This document shows, one piece after another, positions 1-6,586 of a DNA stretch of 25,946 nucleotides. Origin of the DNA: a virus. The DNA lies in the IMG/VR virus record IMGVR_UViG_3300042504_002810, positions 1 to 25,946 of that record. One strand, written 5' to 3'. The position numbers and the translations under genes are program-made. Positions within the stretch are counted from its first letter, which is position 1; the number at the start of each line of letters is the position of its first letter. Below the pieces are notes generated by a model, which was not told the DNA's origin, did no database searches, and saw nothing but the letters and a program-made list of their open reading frames with translations.

Positions 1-246
1 GTGCGGCCGGAGGCGGAGGCGGGGGCGTTTGCCGGGGTGTGTTCGCGGTGCCCGGAATGGACGTTGGAGCCGACTTCGAAGCCGGGCGTGGTGGCGGGGT
101 ATTGTGGGCGGCTGGATGGCGTGGATGGAGGGGGGGTGGCGGGGCCGGTTTGTGGGTGTTTGGTGTCCCTAACGGTTGCCGGTGTGGTGTATCCGGCGGG
201 GAAGGCTGTGGTGGAGGGGGAGGTTTGTCCGCAGGGGAGGCGGTAG
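1..246 (+). CDS. Possible 3' end of a Cys-rich protein (partial)
   Basis: An open frame runs from the first base to a TAG at 244-246, so the gene may begin upstream of the window. The visible part has five cysteines: a CSRC pair near residues 14-17, one in GYCGRL near 35 and a CGC pair near 51-53. This spacing could bind zinc or an iron-sulphur cluster, but no family is recognised. The other frames here are also partly open because the DNA is very G-rich, so the coding call is weak. The next gene is preceded by its own promoter, so this frame probably closes a separate transcription unit. Confidence 0.35.
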   Translation: MRPEAEAGAFAGVCSRCPEWTLEPTSKPGVVAGYCGRLDGVDGGGVAGPVCGCLVSLTVAGVVYPAGKAVVEGEVCPQGRR

Positions 247-279
247 GTGGGGTTTTTTTGTGAAAATAGGTGTAGGCGG

Positions 280-311
280 TTGACAACAGTAGGCGATAGA
301 CTACACTGTAG
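280..311 (+). promoter_or_regulatory. Promoter with overlapping palindromic operator candidate
   Basis: A consensus -35 TTGACA (280-285) is followed after 16 bp by TACACT (302-307), close to TATAAT. The -10 lies inside a perfect dyad CTACA-C-TGTAG (301-311), where a repressor could block polymerase. The heptamer GTAGGCG occurs twice, at 272-278 and 289-295, 17 bp apart. The promoter would drive the genes from 345 to 3394. It stands out as A/T-rich against very G-rich flanks. Confidence 0.55.
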
Positions 312-344
312 GGGTAAGGAGTGGGGAAGAGTAAGGAGCAGGCC

Positions 345-683
345 ATGAAGTACGAAACCGAAACGCTTGAACTTGTCAACGACGTGGTTGCTGTCTGCAA
401 GACCATGAAGGCGGATCTGCGGAAGCGCACCGGCAAGACCTGGAGCGTGACCCGCGGCCGTGGCACCGTCAGCGGATGGATCACGATCACCGCTCCGGAA
501 TCCCGCCTTCAGTTCGGCAGCATGACCAAGGAAGATCAGGCTGAACTGTCCGCGGCGCTCGGCATCGAACATGCCCACCACCAGGGCGTGAGCATCCCCG
601 CGAGCCATGCCCACTATCGGGAATACCTCGATCGGTGCAGCGGCAAAAAGCCTTCCGTGATTGGGGTTGCGTACTGGGATTGA
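345..683 (+). CDS. Small phage protein, possibly LPD29-like
   Basis: This 112-residue acidic/basic mixed protein has no signal peptide or membrane segment. The ATG at 345 is preferred over the in-frame GTG at 321 because AAGGAG lies six bases before it, while GTG 321 has no spacing from its purine tract. The N-terminal part (ETLELVNDVVAVCKTMKADL, then basic residues and a TWSVTRGRGTVSGWITIT strand pattern) resembles the LPD29 domain, a small domain of unknown role found in phage and polyvalent proteins. That match is from memory and weak. It is the first gene after the promoter at 280-311 and heads the operon that ends with the large terminase subunit. Confidence 0.7.
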   Translation: MKYETETLELVNDVVAVCKTMKADLRKRTGKTWSVTRGRGTVSGWITITAPESRLQFGSMTKEDQAELSAALGIEHAHHQGVSIPASHAHYREYLDRCSGKKPSVIGVAYWD

Positions 684-768
684 TGCGGCATCCAACCCTC
701 GCCGCTCCCCCACAGGGTGCGGCGGGTTTCGTCGGGCAGCCGGACTGCAGGCTGCGGGAGTGCGAACG

Positions 769-1080
769 ATGGAAGACGCGACGATCAACGTACGACTAAT
801 TCCGAGCAAGGCGATCCGGTCTGACCGCAACGGCTACCCGATCGCGGTGCTTGCCAGCGGGCGCGAGCTGTGGAAGTCGGCCAAGAACGGGCTCGTGACG
901 ATTGCCCCGCAGGATCGGGCGGCGGCGCGGGCGGGCGCGGAGGTGTGTGTGATGCGGGCAACCGACGCGGAGCGGAGCGAGATCGAGGCCGCGCTCAGTG
1001 GGAAGGGGCATTCGTTGGCGTCGCTCGAGGCGATGAATGTGGCGGCTGATCAGGCGGCCGACGAGATCCAGGAGTCGTGA
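769..1080 (+). CDS. Hypothetical protein, 103 aa
   Basis: The start is placed at ATG 769, where the protein becomes compositionally normal; the same frame is open further upstream but reads as low-quality Arg/Gly/Pro sequence. The product starts MEDATINVRLIPSKAIRSDR, with alternating hydrophobic residues suggesting beta strands in the N-terminal half, and ends in an Ala/Glu-rich helix. No family is recognised. Its TGA (1078-1080) overlaps the ATG of the next gene by one base (TGATG), so the two are probably translationally coupled. It belongs to the operon leading to the large terminase subunit. Confidence 0.65.
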   Translation: MEDATINVRLIPSKAIRSDRNGYPIAVLASGRELWKSAKNGLVTIAPQDRAAARAGAEVCVMRATDAERSEIEAALSGKGHSLASLEAMNVAADQAADEIQES

Positions 1081-1286
1081 TGAAGCAGGACATCGCGGCG
1101 ATTGTGCGGGCGTGCATGGAGCGCCGGGAGGTGTCGCAGGTGGAGCTGGCCGAGCGGGCTGGCGTCGACCGGGCCCGGCTCAACAGGTGGATCAACGGCC
1201 GCGGGACGGTGACTGTGGAGAGCCTCGAGCGGGTGTTGGGGGTGCTGGGGCTGCGGGTGACGGAAGAGCAAGGGAGGGGGGCATGA
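1080..1286 (+). CDS. Small XRE-family helix-turn-helix protein
   Basis: This 68-residue protein is almost entirely one XRE/Cro-type DNA-binding domain. Residues about 18-40 (REVSQVELAERAGVDRARLN) form the helix-turn-helix, followed by RWINGRGTVTVESLERVLGVLGL, the usual third to fifth helices. No effector or protease-sensitive domain follows, so it would act as a Cro-like repressor or, given its position, as a DNA-recognition partner of packaging. It starts at ATG 1080 inside the previous stop and its own TGA (1284-1286) overlaps the terminase ATG (1283) as ATGA. Sitting directly before terL is where a small terminase subunit often lies, but the Nu1-like protein at 15796 fits that role better. 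Confidence 0.8.
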   Translation: MKQDIAAIVRACMERREVSQVELAERAGVDRARLNRWINGRGTVTVESLERVLGVLGLRVTEEQGRGA

Positions 1287-3394
1287 AGACCGCGATGGAG
1301 GTTTTGCGGGCTGGGCTCGATGGGGCGATGTCGCCGCGGGTTCGGCGTGGTGTGGCCGAGTGGGCCGATGAGCACCGGCAGATCGTCGTGGGTGAACGCA
1401 AGGGACGCTGGAGCACGGATGCCGCGCCGTATCTGCGGGGGCCGATGCAGGCGTGGACGGACCCGCGCGTGCGGCAGATCACGATCGTTTCGGCAACGCA
1501 GATGGGCAAGACCGAGAGCCTCTACAACTGCATCTTCTTCACCATCGATGAAGACCCGCAGGACATGCTGTTCGTCTACCCCACCGATGAGGATGCGCGA
1601 TTCAACAACCGGCGGCGGTTTTTGCCGACGGTGGAGCAGACGCCGCGGATCAAGCGGTGGCTGAGCGATGCCGCGCGGGACACGGCGGCGGGTGAGATCC
1701 ACTTTCGGCGGATGACGATGCGGTGGGTAGGCTCCAACAGCGGGAGCAGCCTGGAGAGCTTTCCCTACGGGCGGGCGGCGATCGACGAGCTGGACCGCTG
1801 CGATGAGGAGGTGGTGGCGCGGGTGCGGCAGCGGCTGAAGACCTTCGCGGATTCGAAGCTCCTCGTGACCAGCACGCCGACGATGGTGGGGACCGGGATC
1901 GATGCGCAGTACAACGGGACGACGTCGGTGGATGAGGCGTTTGCGGCGGAGGATGAGGGAAGGGACGGGGCGCGGGTGCACGGGACGCCTCCGAGCGATC
2001 GGCGGCGGTTTGTCGTGCCGTGCCCGCACTGCGGGATCTTCCATCTGCGGGCGTTCTCTCTGGTGCGCTGGGAGGGGGGACGCGGGGCTGCTGCGAAGGT
2101 GGTGCGGCATGGGGCCTGGATGCAGTGCCCGGGGTGCAAGGGACGCATCGAGGCGGGCGTGAACCTTTGGCAGCTGCGGCGGGGGCTGTGGGCTCCGGTG
2201 CCGGCGGATGCGGCGGGGAGCTCCAACACGGTGCACATGCCGACGCGGCTCACGTGGCCGGGGCAGGAGAGCGGCGTGATGGGGCCGGATGCGGAGCAGG
2301 AGGGCGTCGTTGGTGGGGAGTTCACGTGCGACGAGCGGCTGCTGCGGTTTGGGGAGCACGTGGGGTTTGCGCTGCATGGGCTGTGCTCGAGCCTTGTGGC
2401 CGGGGGCAACCCGTACGGATACGCGGCGGCCGAGTGGATCGCGGGGGGTTGTGTGCCGACGCGGGCGTGGTGCAACGACACGCTGGGCGAGCCGTGGGTC
2501 ATCAAGGGCGAGGCGGCGGATGTGAAGGGGCTCCTCGCGAGGGCGGGCGGGTACGGCATGGGCGAGGTGCCGGCGGAGGTGCTGGCGATCACGGTGGGCT
2601 GCGACGTGCAGCAGGATCGGATCTTCGCGGAGGTGCTCGGCTGGGGCGAGCGTGGGGGCGTGTGCTGGATGATCGAGGCGCATGAGATCCCCAGGACGCG
2701 CGGGCGGAACCTGGTGGAGCTCGACGAGCTGGCGAGGAAGACGTGGAAGCGTGCGGACGGGAAGGTGATGCAGGCGAACGTGATGGCGGTGGACTCGGGC
2801 AAGTTCACGGATGAGGTATACCGCTTCGCGATGAGGTACCCGGTGGGGGCGAGGGCGGGTGAGGGGCCGCGGCGGGTGTGGGCTGTCAAGGGCGAGCTGG
2901 GGCAGACCTGGCCGATGCCGTGGCGTGAAAGCAAGGTGGAGGCGCGTGCGGATCGTGCGGCGTCGATGATCGGCGAGGGGTTGCCGCTGTTGATCGTGAA
3001 CACGTCGTACTGGAAGGAGCACATCTTGGCGCGGCTCGCGGGGCGTGTGGAGGGGACGGCCATGGACGCCATGGACGACTGGCGGTTCCCGGCGGGGGTG
3101 CCGAAGGCGTACCTGATGCAGCTGACGGCTGAGCAGCTCGTGAGGGATCGCAAGGGCGGGCGCGTGGTGGCGTCGTGGGTGCTTCGGCCTGGACGGACGG
3201 CGAACCACTTCCTCGACTGTCGCGTGTACGGCTGTGCGGCCGCGGATCGCGAGGGCGTGCGGCAGCTGGTGCGGGTTGCTGAGGCGGCCAAGGCGACGGC
3301 GGCCAAGCGTGCGGCGGATGCTTCGCCTGGGAGTGGTGGTCGCGATGGGGGGCGGGAATCGCTGATGGCCAGGGCGCGGGACCGGCGGCGGTGA
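1283..3394 (+). CDS. terL: Terminase large subunit, GpA family
   Basis: At 703 residues this is a full-length packaging motor and nuclease of the lambda gpA type. The N-terminal ATPase has Walker A SATQMGKT (about 70-77), Walker B AAIDELD (D168, E169) and a coupling motif LLVTSTPT (near 195-202). Two CxxC pairs, CPHC near 245 and CPGC near 279, form the zinc knuckle seen in many GpA proteins. The C-terminal nuclease shows conserved acids in ITVGCDVQ (near 441), AVDSGKFTDEVYRF and HFLDCRVY. It cuts concatemers at the packaging site and drives DNA into the prohead through the portal. ATG 1283 overlaps the preceding stop; the longer open frame upstream reads as a shadow of the preceding genes. 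It is unusual in lying 12.4 kb from the small subunit and outside the head cluster. Confidence 0.95.
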   Translation: MKTAMEVLRAGLDGAMSPRVRRGVAEWADEHRQIVVGERKGRWSTDAAPYLRGPMQAWTDPRVRQITIVSATQMGKTESLYNCIFFTIDEDPQDMLFVYPTDEDARFNNRRRFLPTVEQTPRIKRWLSDAARDTAAGEIHFRRMTMRWVGSNSGSSLESFPYGRAAIDELDRCDEEVVARVRQRLKTFADSKLLVTSTPTMVGTGIDAQYNGTTSVDEAFAAEDEGRDGARVHGTPPSDRRRFVVPCPHCGIFHLRAFSLVRWEGGRGAAAKVVRHGAWMQCPGCKGRIEAGVNLWQLRRGLWAPVPADAAGSSNTVHMPTRLTWPGQESGVMGPDAEQEGVVGGEFTCDERLLRFGEHVGFALHGLCSSLVAGGNPYGYAAAEWIAGGCVPTRAWCNDTLGEPWVIKGEAADVKGLLARAGGYGMGEVPAEVLAITVGCDVQQDRIFAEVLGWGERGGVCWMIEAHEIPRTRGRNLVELDELARKTWKRADGKVMQANVMAVDSGKFTDEVYRFAMRYPVGARAGEGPRRVWAVKGELGQTWPMPWRESKVEARADRAASMIGEGLPLLIVNTSYWKEHILARLAGRVEGTAMDAMDDWRFPAGVPKAYLMQLTAEQLVRDRKGGRVVASWVLRPGRTANHFLDCRVYGCAAADREGVRQLVRVAEAAKATAAKRAADASPGSGGRDGGRESLMARARDRRR

Positions 3395-3727
3395 CGCTGG
3401 GGGCGATTGCGGGCGGTGTGGGGCGTGGGGGAGAGGCGTGGGACGTTGGGGCGTCGCGGTGGGGTCGCGTGCCTGCAGGCGGCTCTAGGTGTGGCTGGCG
3501 TGGGCTCTGGGCGTGCCGCGGATCGTCGCGGTGCTCGCTGGCCCGACCCCGTTTTGACGTTCTCGTGTCGGACAAAACCGGGGTACCCCCCCAGGTTGGG
3601 TCCTCTTTTTGCATCAATCAACCGCAGGTTTGTTTAGTCGCGGAAGGAGGGGGTTTTTGGCGTTGGATCGTTGATTGGGGTTGGGTTTGGGTGGGGAACA
3701 GGGGCCTAATATGGGAGGTGTTCGGGT
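3395..3727. other. Convergent intergenic region
   Basis: This 333 bp stretch separates the rightward terminase gene from the leftward repressor operon. It contains the dyad at 3546-3584, an adjoining palindrome GGGGTACCCC (3580-3589), and a T-run further on (CCTCTTTTT, near 3602-3610). A frame opening at GTG 3391 with a GTGA overlap runs to 3738, but it reads as Gly/Trp-rich low-complexity sequence and I do not call it a gene. Confidence 0.5.
3546..3584. terminator. Probable bidirectional terminator hairpin
   Basis: ACCCCGTTTTG (3546-3556) pairs with CAAAAC-c-GGGGT (3573-3584), giving 11 bp with one bulged C and a 16-base loop. The A/T part of the stem supplies a T-tract-like element in both directions. 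It lies between convergent transcription units, where a bidirectional terminator is expected. Confidence 0.45.
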
Positions 3728-3919
3728 TTAGCGTTTGATGTAGAGGCTGAGGATGATCGCGGTGGCGGTGGCTAGGAAGAAGATGAGGAGGGTTCCGAAG
3801 AAGACGCCTTTGGCGGTGTTGCGGGCGATTTGTTTGGCGAGCTGCTTTTGGAAGTCGTCGGAGAGGAGGGCGGACTGGACTCCCATGCGGAGGAGGTGGC
3901 CGAGTTCGTTTTGGTTCAT
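3728..3919 (-). CDS. Small single-pass membrane protein
   Basis: The 63-residue product begins MNQNELGHLL, has a charged amphipathic middle (DDFQKQLAKQIARNTAKG, about 21-38) and one C-terminal hydrophobic segment (FFGTLLIFFLATATAIILSLY, about 40-60) before a terminal KR. It would be anchored in the inner membrane with a cytoplasmic N-terminus by the positive-inside rule. The ATG (3919-3917) overlaps the stop of the repressor as ATGA, so it is co-expressed during lysogeny. Small membrane proteins in this position are often superinfection-exclusion factors, but nothing in the sequence proves that. A holin is less likely because it is not next to lysis genes. Confidence 0.75.
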   Translation of the reverse strand: MNQNELGHLLRMGVQSALLSDDFQKQLAKQIARNTAKGVFFGTLLIFFLATATAIILSLYIKR

Positions 3920-4467
3920 CGGGTGCCTTTGCGTTTGAGGGGGGTAGCTTTCTTGGCCGGCGGTTTGGCCGCCTGGTATTGGGTGATGATCTGCTCGGTG
4001 CCGCCGAGGTCCTGGCGGTACCTGGGTGGGGTTACGTGCTTCAGGATCTGGGGTTCTTCTTCGGCGGGTTCCTCCTGGGGCTGGGCGCGGGGGTTGGTGA
4101 ACTGCTCGATGGAGTGGAGCAGGTTGAGCACGGCGATCATTCCGTGCTGTGAGATAAGGCGATCCACGACGGGCATCACCACCTTGCGTTCGCGTTCGGT
4201 CTCGCTCTCCGGTGGCGTGTTGAAGATGGCGCCGCTGACGTTGGTGAGCCGCAAGAAGTCGGAGATTTCCTCGACCGTCATGCGCTCCACCTCGTGGAGG
4301 GCGCGGCCGATCATCGATGCGACGCGGGGAGTCCACGTGAACTTCACGCCGCGCTCAACCTCACCGATCGTGCGGATGTGGCACTGGGCCACGTTGGCTA
4401 ATTCCTGCTGAGACAGCCCGCGACGGGTGCGGGCGGCGATGAGGAAGGTTTGCAAACTGTTGACCAT
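3916..4467 (-). CDS. XRE-family phage repressor (CI-like role)
   Basis: The 183-residue protein has an N-terminal XRE helix-turn-helix at about 8-58 (TRRGLSQQELANVAQCHIRT then GEVERGVKFTWTPRVASMIG). Residues about 60-130 form helical segments with EISDFLRLTNVSGAIF and VVDRLISQHGMIAVLNLLHSIEQF. The Pro/Glu-rich and basic C-terminus ends KKATPLKRKGTR. There is no recognisable S24/LexA Ser-Lys protease domain, so induction by RecA-driven self-cleavage is not evident. Its leftward orientation next to a divergent early operon matches a lysogeny repressor. ATG 4467 is preferred over TTG 4470. No clear Shine-Dalgarno lies upstream, and a possible promoter at 4476-4505 would yield a leaderless mRNA. 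Confidence 0.85.
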   Translation of the reverse strand: MVNSLQTFLIAARTRRGLSQQELANVAQCHIRTIGEVERGVKFTWTPRVASMIGRALHEVERMTVEEISDFLRLTNVSGAIFNTPPESETERERKVVMPVVDRLISQHGMIAVLNLLHSIEQFTNPRAQPQEEPAEEEPQILKHVTPPRYRQDLGGTEQIITQYQAAKPPAKKATPLKRKGTR

Positions 4468-4475
4468 CAAGATTT

Positions 4476-4505
4476 TTTACACACCGCAAGTACATGAAAC
4501 CACAA
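4476..4505 (-). promoter_or_regulatory. Possible leaderless promoter for the repressor
   Basis: On the minus strand TTGTGG (4505-4500) and TGTAAA (4481-4476) are 18 bp apart. The -10 ends eight bases before the ATG at 4467, so transcription would start at or next to the start codon. The match to consensus is only partial. GTACATG occurs at 4490-4496 and again at 4575-4581 and could be operator half-sites. Confidence 0.3.
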
Positions 4506-4588
4506 GACTTATGAAGGAACAGGAAGAATAGGACACGAATGTAGAGGAGTTCTCCGACATTTTGCCGATATGCTGTACATGCACTCCG

Positions 4589-4682
4589 GCGGGTTTCGGC
4601 CCGCTCGGCGCCACGGGACGCATTGCACACCGCCTTGCGTCCCATTCTCGGACTCTGCTGAAGGCTTCGGTGTGAGGCCTTC
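4589..4682 (+). promoter_or_regulatory. Hairpin-rich leader of the early operon
   Basis: Three perfect stems follow one another before the gene at 4713: GCGGG/CCCGC (4589-4593 with 4600-4604), GGGACGCA/TGCGTCCC (4615-4622 with 4636-4643, loop 13) and GAAGGC/GCCTTC (4660-4665 with 4677-4682, loop 11). None has a T-tract. They could be operator dyads, an attenuator or an antitermination site. An extended -10-like TGCTGTACA at 4571-4579 lies just upstream. Confidence 0.4.
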
Positions 4683-4712
4683 CTGGGTGCGGTCGGTTTC
4701 GGAGCTTGCCCC

Positions 4713-5342
4713 ATGACGATCACCGTCGACGGCCGGGAAGTTCAGATCACTGCGCCCGGTCAGGCCGTCTCCCTCATCCAGGACATCGCGGGCCAAGTGA
4801 CGCAGGACCGCCTGGCGTTTCGCGAGGCGAAGATCCGCATGGGCTGGATCTTCAACCTGGTGCGCGAGGAGTGGGCCCAGCTTTCCATGGATGAGTTTTG
4901 CGAGCTGTGCCGCGTGAACCGTCGCACCGCCTATCACGCGATGAAGATCGCGGCGGAGGTGGGTGACGACCGGGGCCGCTTCAGCCCGACCAAGTATCGC
5001 GAGCTGTGCCGGCGCCGTCGCGTGCGGCCGGCGGCGAAGCCGGAGGAGCTGAGCCTCGCGAAGATCGAGGAGCACACCGGGCTCCGCTCTGTGGAATCGG
5101 AAAGCGTGCACAGCTGTGCACACGCCGACGACGCGGAAACATCGGCAGAACATGGGGCAGAAGCGGGGAGCGTGCACAGGTGTGCACACTTGGCGAAGCG
5201 GTTGGCGGCGATGGCTGCCGCGCTGGTTGACCCGTCGGCGGTGGCCCTGATCTCGCTTGCGGGTGGTGATGAGATGGACCGGCTCGAGGAGTCGGTGTTT
5301 GCCGCGGAGCGGGCCGCGGGTGTGGTCTTGGGTGTGATCTGA
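4713..5342 (+). CDS. Predicted DNA-binding early protein with repeated SVHxCAH peptide
   Basis: The 209-residue protein has a helical N-terminal domain with a likely helix-turn-helix at about 57-83 (LSMDEFCELCRVNRRTAYHA), then a basic stretch CRRRRVRPAAKP (about 99-110). Residues 131-137 (SVHSCAH) and 153-159 (SVHRCAH) repeat a short peptide 22 residues apart. The DNA encoding them forms two near-identical palindromes. The C-terminal 50 residues are Ala-rich helix. ATG 4713 has GGAG eight bases upstream (4701-4704). It is first in the early rightward operon, divergent from the repressor, which fits a replication or partition initiator or an early regulator. No family was recognised. Confidence 0.8.
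   Translation: MTITVDGREVQITAPGQAVSLIQDIAGQVTQDRLAFREAKIRMGWIFNLVREEWAQLSMDEFCELCRVNRRTAYHAMKIAAEVGDDRGRFSPTKYRELCRRRRVRPAAKPEELSLAKIEEHTGLRSVESESVHSCAHADDAETSAEHGAEAGSVHRCAHLAKRLAAMAAALVDPSAVALISLAGGDEMDRLEESVFAAERAAGVVLGVI
5104..5189. repeat. Two palindromic repeats inside the early gene
   Basis: GTGCACAGCTGTGCAC (5106-5121) is a perfect 16 bp palindrome, and GTGCACAGGTGTGCAC (5172-5187) differs from it at one central base. The 20 bp blocks at 5104-5123 and 5170-5189 match at 19 positions. Their centres are 66 bp apart, about six helical turns, on the same DNA face. This looks like a paired protein-binding site. Confidence 0.75.
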
Positions 5343-5353
5343 TTTGCCCTTCC

Positions 5354-5416
5354 AATTCGGGGTCGGCGGGCCGAAGCTCGTCACCCCGATTCGCTCTGGT
5401 CCCCGTGTGTGGGACC
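5354..5416. other. Paired intercistronic hairpins
   Basis: Between the genes at 4713 and 5453, AATTCGGGGT (5354-5363) pairs with ACCCCGATT (5383-5391) with one bulge, and GGTCCC (5398-5403) pairs perfectly with GGGACC (5411-5416) across a 7-base loop. There is no T-tract, so processing or attenuation is as likely as termination. Confidence 0.4.
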
Positions 5417-5452
5417 GACCTCCCGCATCCGGTGGCCCGGGCACGGGGGATT

Positions 5453-5734
5453 ATGAAAGACTCCATTTTGCAACGTCTGTGTGGCTGCCCTGGGTGCTCC
5501 TCGATGGAGCGGGTGCGATCGCTGATCGCGGCGCGGGTGGCGCGGCCCGCGATCGTTTCGAAGCGGTCGGCCGACGCTGGCCACAATGAGCTGGCGGTGG
5601 AGGTGGAGGCGGCGGAGGCGGCTTTGGAGGGGGAGCCGATCGTGAAGTTGGGGCAGGGGGAGTATGAGCGGGCGTGGTGGGGAAACAACGGGGTGGTGAA
5701 GGGGCGCGTGGTGCGGCATGGGGGTGGGGCGTGA
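5453..5734 (+). CDS. Hypothetical early protein, 93 aa
   Basis: Starting at ATG 5453 just after a GGGGGA tract, the product begins MKDSILQRLCGCPGCSSMER with a CGCPGC cysteine cluster (about 10-15) that could bind a metal. It then has a helical section (VRSLIAARVARPAIV) and an acidic stretch (ELAVEVEAAEAALEGEPIVK). An upstream GTG at 5405 is in frame but would place the start inside the hairpin region. The stop overlaps the next gene as GTGA (5731-5734), indicating coupled translation. No family is recognised. Confidence 0.6.
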   Translation: MKDSILQRLCGCPGCSSMERVRSLIAARVARPAIVSKRSADAGHNELAVEVEAAEAALEGEPIVKLGQGEYERAWWGNNGVVKGRVVRHGGGA

Positions 5735-6023
5735 GCGGAATTGCCAAGATGACAACTACCCCGGATGGTTTGGTGAATCTGGTAAGGCAGCTTCCGGAAG
5801 TGGGCGGGATTGCGCTTGATCGCGCTTTCATGATCTCCGTGCGTCTGAAGACCATCAAGGCGCACGAGGAGGCTATCCGCGACCTGAATGCAGAGATCGG
5901 TCGCGAGATGTCCGAGCTTCGCAAGTTCGTTTACGAAACGTGGGACTCCGCAGAAATCAACGATGCGGAAGAGCGAGTCGAGGCGATGATGCGCAATCGG
6001 GCTGGGGGTGGGGCGTGAGCGGA
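5719..6023 (+). repeat. 21 bp gene-junction sequence present twice
   Basis: The 21 bases at 5719-5739 and 6003-6023 are identical. Each copy is a G-rich tract, then GTGAGCGGA, holding the stop of one gene and the overlapping GTG start of the next. The coordinates given span both copies. The proteins on either side are otherwise unrelated, so the junction itself was duplicated or conserved. Confidence 0.8.
5731..6018 (+). CDS. Small coiled-coil early protein, 95 aa
   Basis: Translation from GTG 5731, which overlaps the previous stop as GTGA, gives a helical protein. An internal ATG at 5749 is the alternative start. Residues about 40-90 (ISVRLKTIKAHEEAIRDLNA onward) have heptad-like hydrophobic spacing and many Glu/Arg pairs, consistent with a coiled coil. 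It ends RNRAGGGA, where the last residues are encoded by the duplicated G-rich junction. No family is recognised. Confidence 0.7.
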   Translation: MSGIAKMTTTPDGLVNLVRQLPEVGGIALDRAFMISVRLKTIKAHEEAIRDLNAEIGREMSELRKFVYETWDSAEINDAEERVEAMMRNRAGGGA

Positions 6024-6362
6024 CACTGCCCGCAGTGCGGGAACTACCACGAAGAGGATGATGACCGGGTTTGCTCGAGGTGTGCGAGCTCCTCGGAGCC
6101 GACACCGCAGCCGCAGAAGCCGTGGCCCGAGTACTACGTGTCGCCGACCATCCACGTGATGGACGGGATGGCGGTTTCGAAGGGCGGCCTCACGATTCGC
6201 GACTACTTTGCCGGGCAGGCGTTGCCCGCGATCATCGCCGCAACACTGGCCGCTGAAGGGCACATCATGAAGACTCAACAGGCCGAGATGGCCTACGAGT
6301 ACGCCGACGCCATGATGGAAGCTCGCGCCTCGATCGAGAAGGCGGAAGGGCGGGGCGCGTGA
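6015..6362 (+). CDS. Zinc-ribbon early protein with conserved phage RDYFAGQAL motif
   Basis: This 115-residue protein starts at GTG 6015. Two CxxC pairs at about 5-8 (CPQC) and 20-23 (CSRC) make an N-terminal zinc ribbon. After a Pro-rich linker comes GLTIRDYFAGQALPAIIAAT (about 57-76) and a C-terminal helix AYEYADAMMEARASIEKAEG. The RDYFA...A(x)ADAMxxAR arrangement recurs in small uncharacterised proteins of many temperate phages, so this is a typical accessory gene with an added metal-binding head. It is coupled by GTGA to the gene before and by TGATG to the gene after (6360-6364). Confidence 0.8.
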   Translation: MSGHCPQCGNYHEEDDDRVCSRCASSSEPTPQPQKPWPEYYVSPTIHVMDGMAVSKGGLTIRDYFAGQALPAIIAATLAAEGHIMKTQQAEMAYEYADAMMEARASIEKAEGRGA

Positions 6363-6571
6363 TGAGCAATGCGCTGTATCCGAACGCTTTGAAGATGGCT
6401 CTCGCCGAGGTGCAGGCGAGTCGGCAACTCGTGATCAAGTCGGAGACGATCCGCGGAACCAGCACGATGAACCTGAGCCCTTGGGGCGAGAAGGAAGTCG
6501 CGAGACTGGACGCGATCATCGAAGCCGGCGAGAAGGCTCTGCGGGCGATGGGCTACGAGGTGGTCGGATGA
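6362..6571 (+). CDS. Hypothetical early protein, 69 aa
   Basis: The start is ATG 6362, overlapping the previous stop by one base. The product (MSNALYPNALKMALAEVQAS at its N-terminus) is predicted to be two helices joined by a short beta-like segment (TIRGTSTMNLSPWGEKE). The second helix is VARLDAIIEAGEKALRAMGY. No family is recognised. It is the last clear gene of the early rightward operon; its TGA (6569-6571) overlaps a further ATG at 6568 whose frame runs antisense into the integrase. Confidence 0.65.
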   Translation: MSNALYPNALKMALAEVQASRQLVIKSETIRGTSTMNLSPWGEKEVARLDAIIEAGEKALRAMGYEVVG

Positions 6572-6586
6572 AGCGTGCCGACGCGA

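Noticed and set aside
995-3208. Very long minus-strand open frame opposite the large terminase
   Set aside because: Composition is Arg/Pro/His-rich with no domain; it is the antisense shadow of a GC-rich gene whose plus-strand product has clear terminase motifs.
3391-3738. Open frame coupled by GTGA to the terminase stop
   Set aside because: Trp/Gly-rich low-complexity product covering a terminator-like dyad and running into the convergent membrane-protein gene; no family features.
3728-3919. Holin assignment for the small membrane protein
   Set aside because: It is in the repressor operon, has one transmembrane segment and no endolysin neighbour; exclusion or an unknown role is equally possible.
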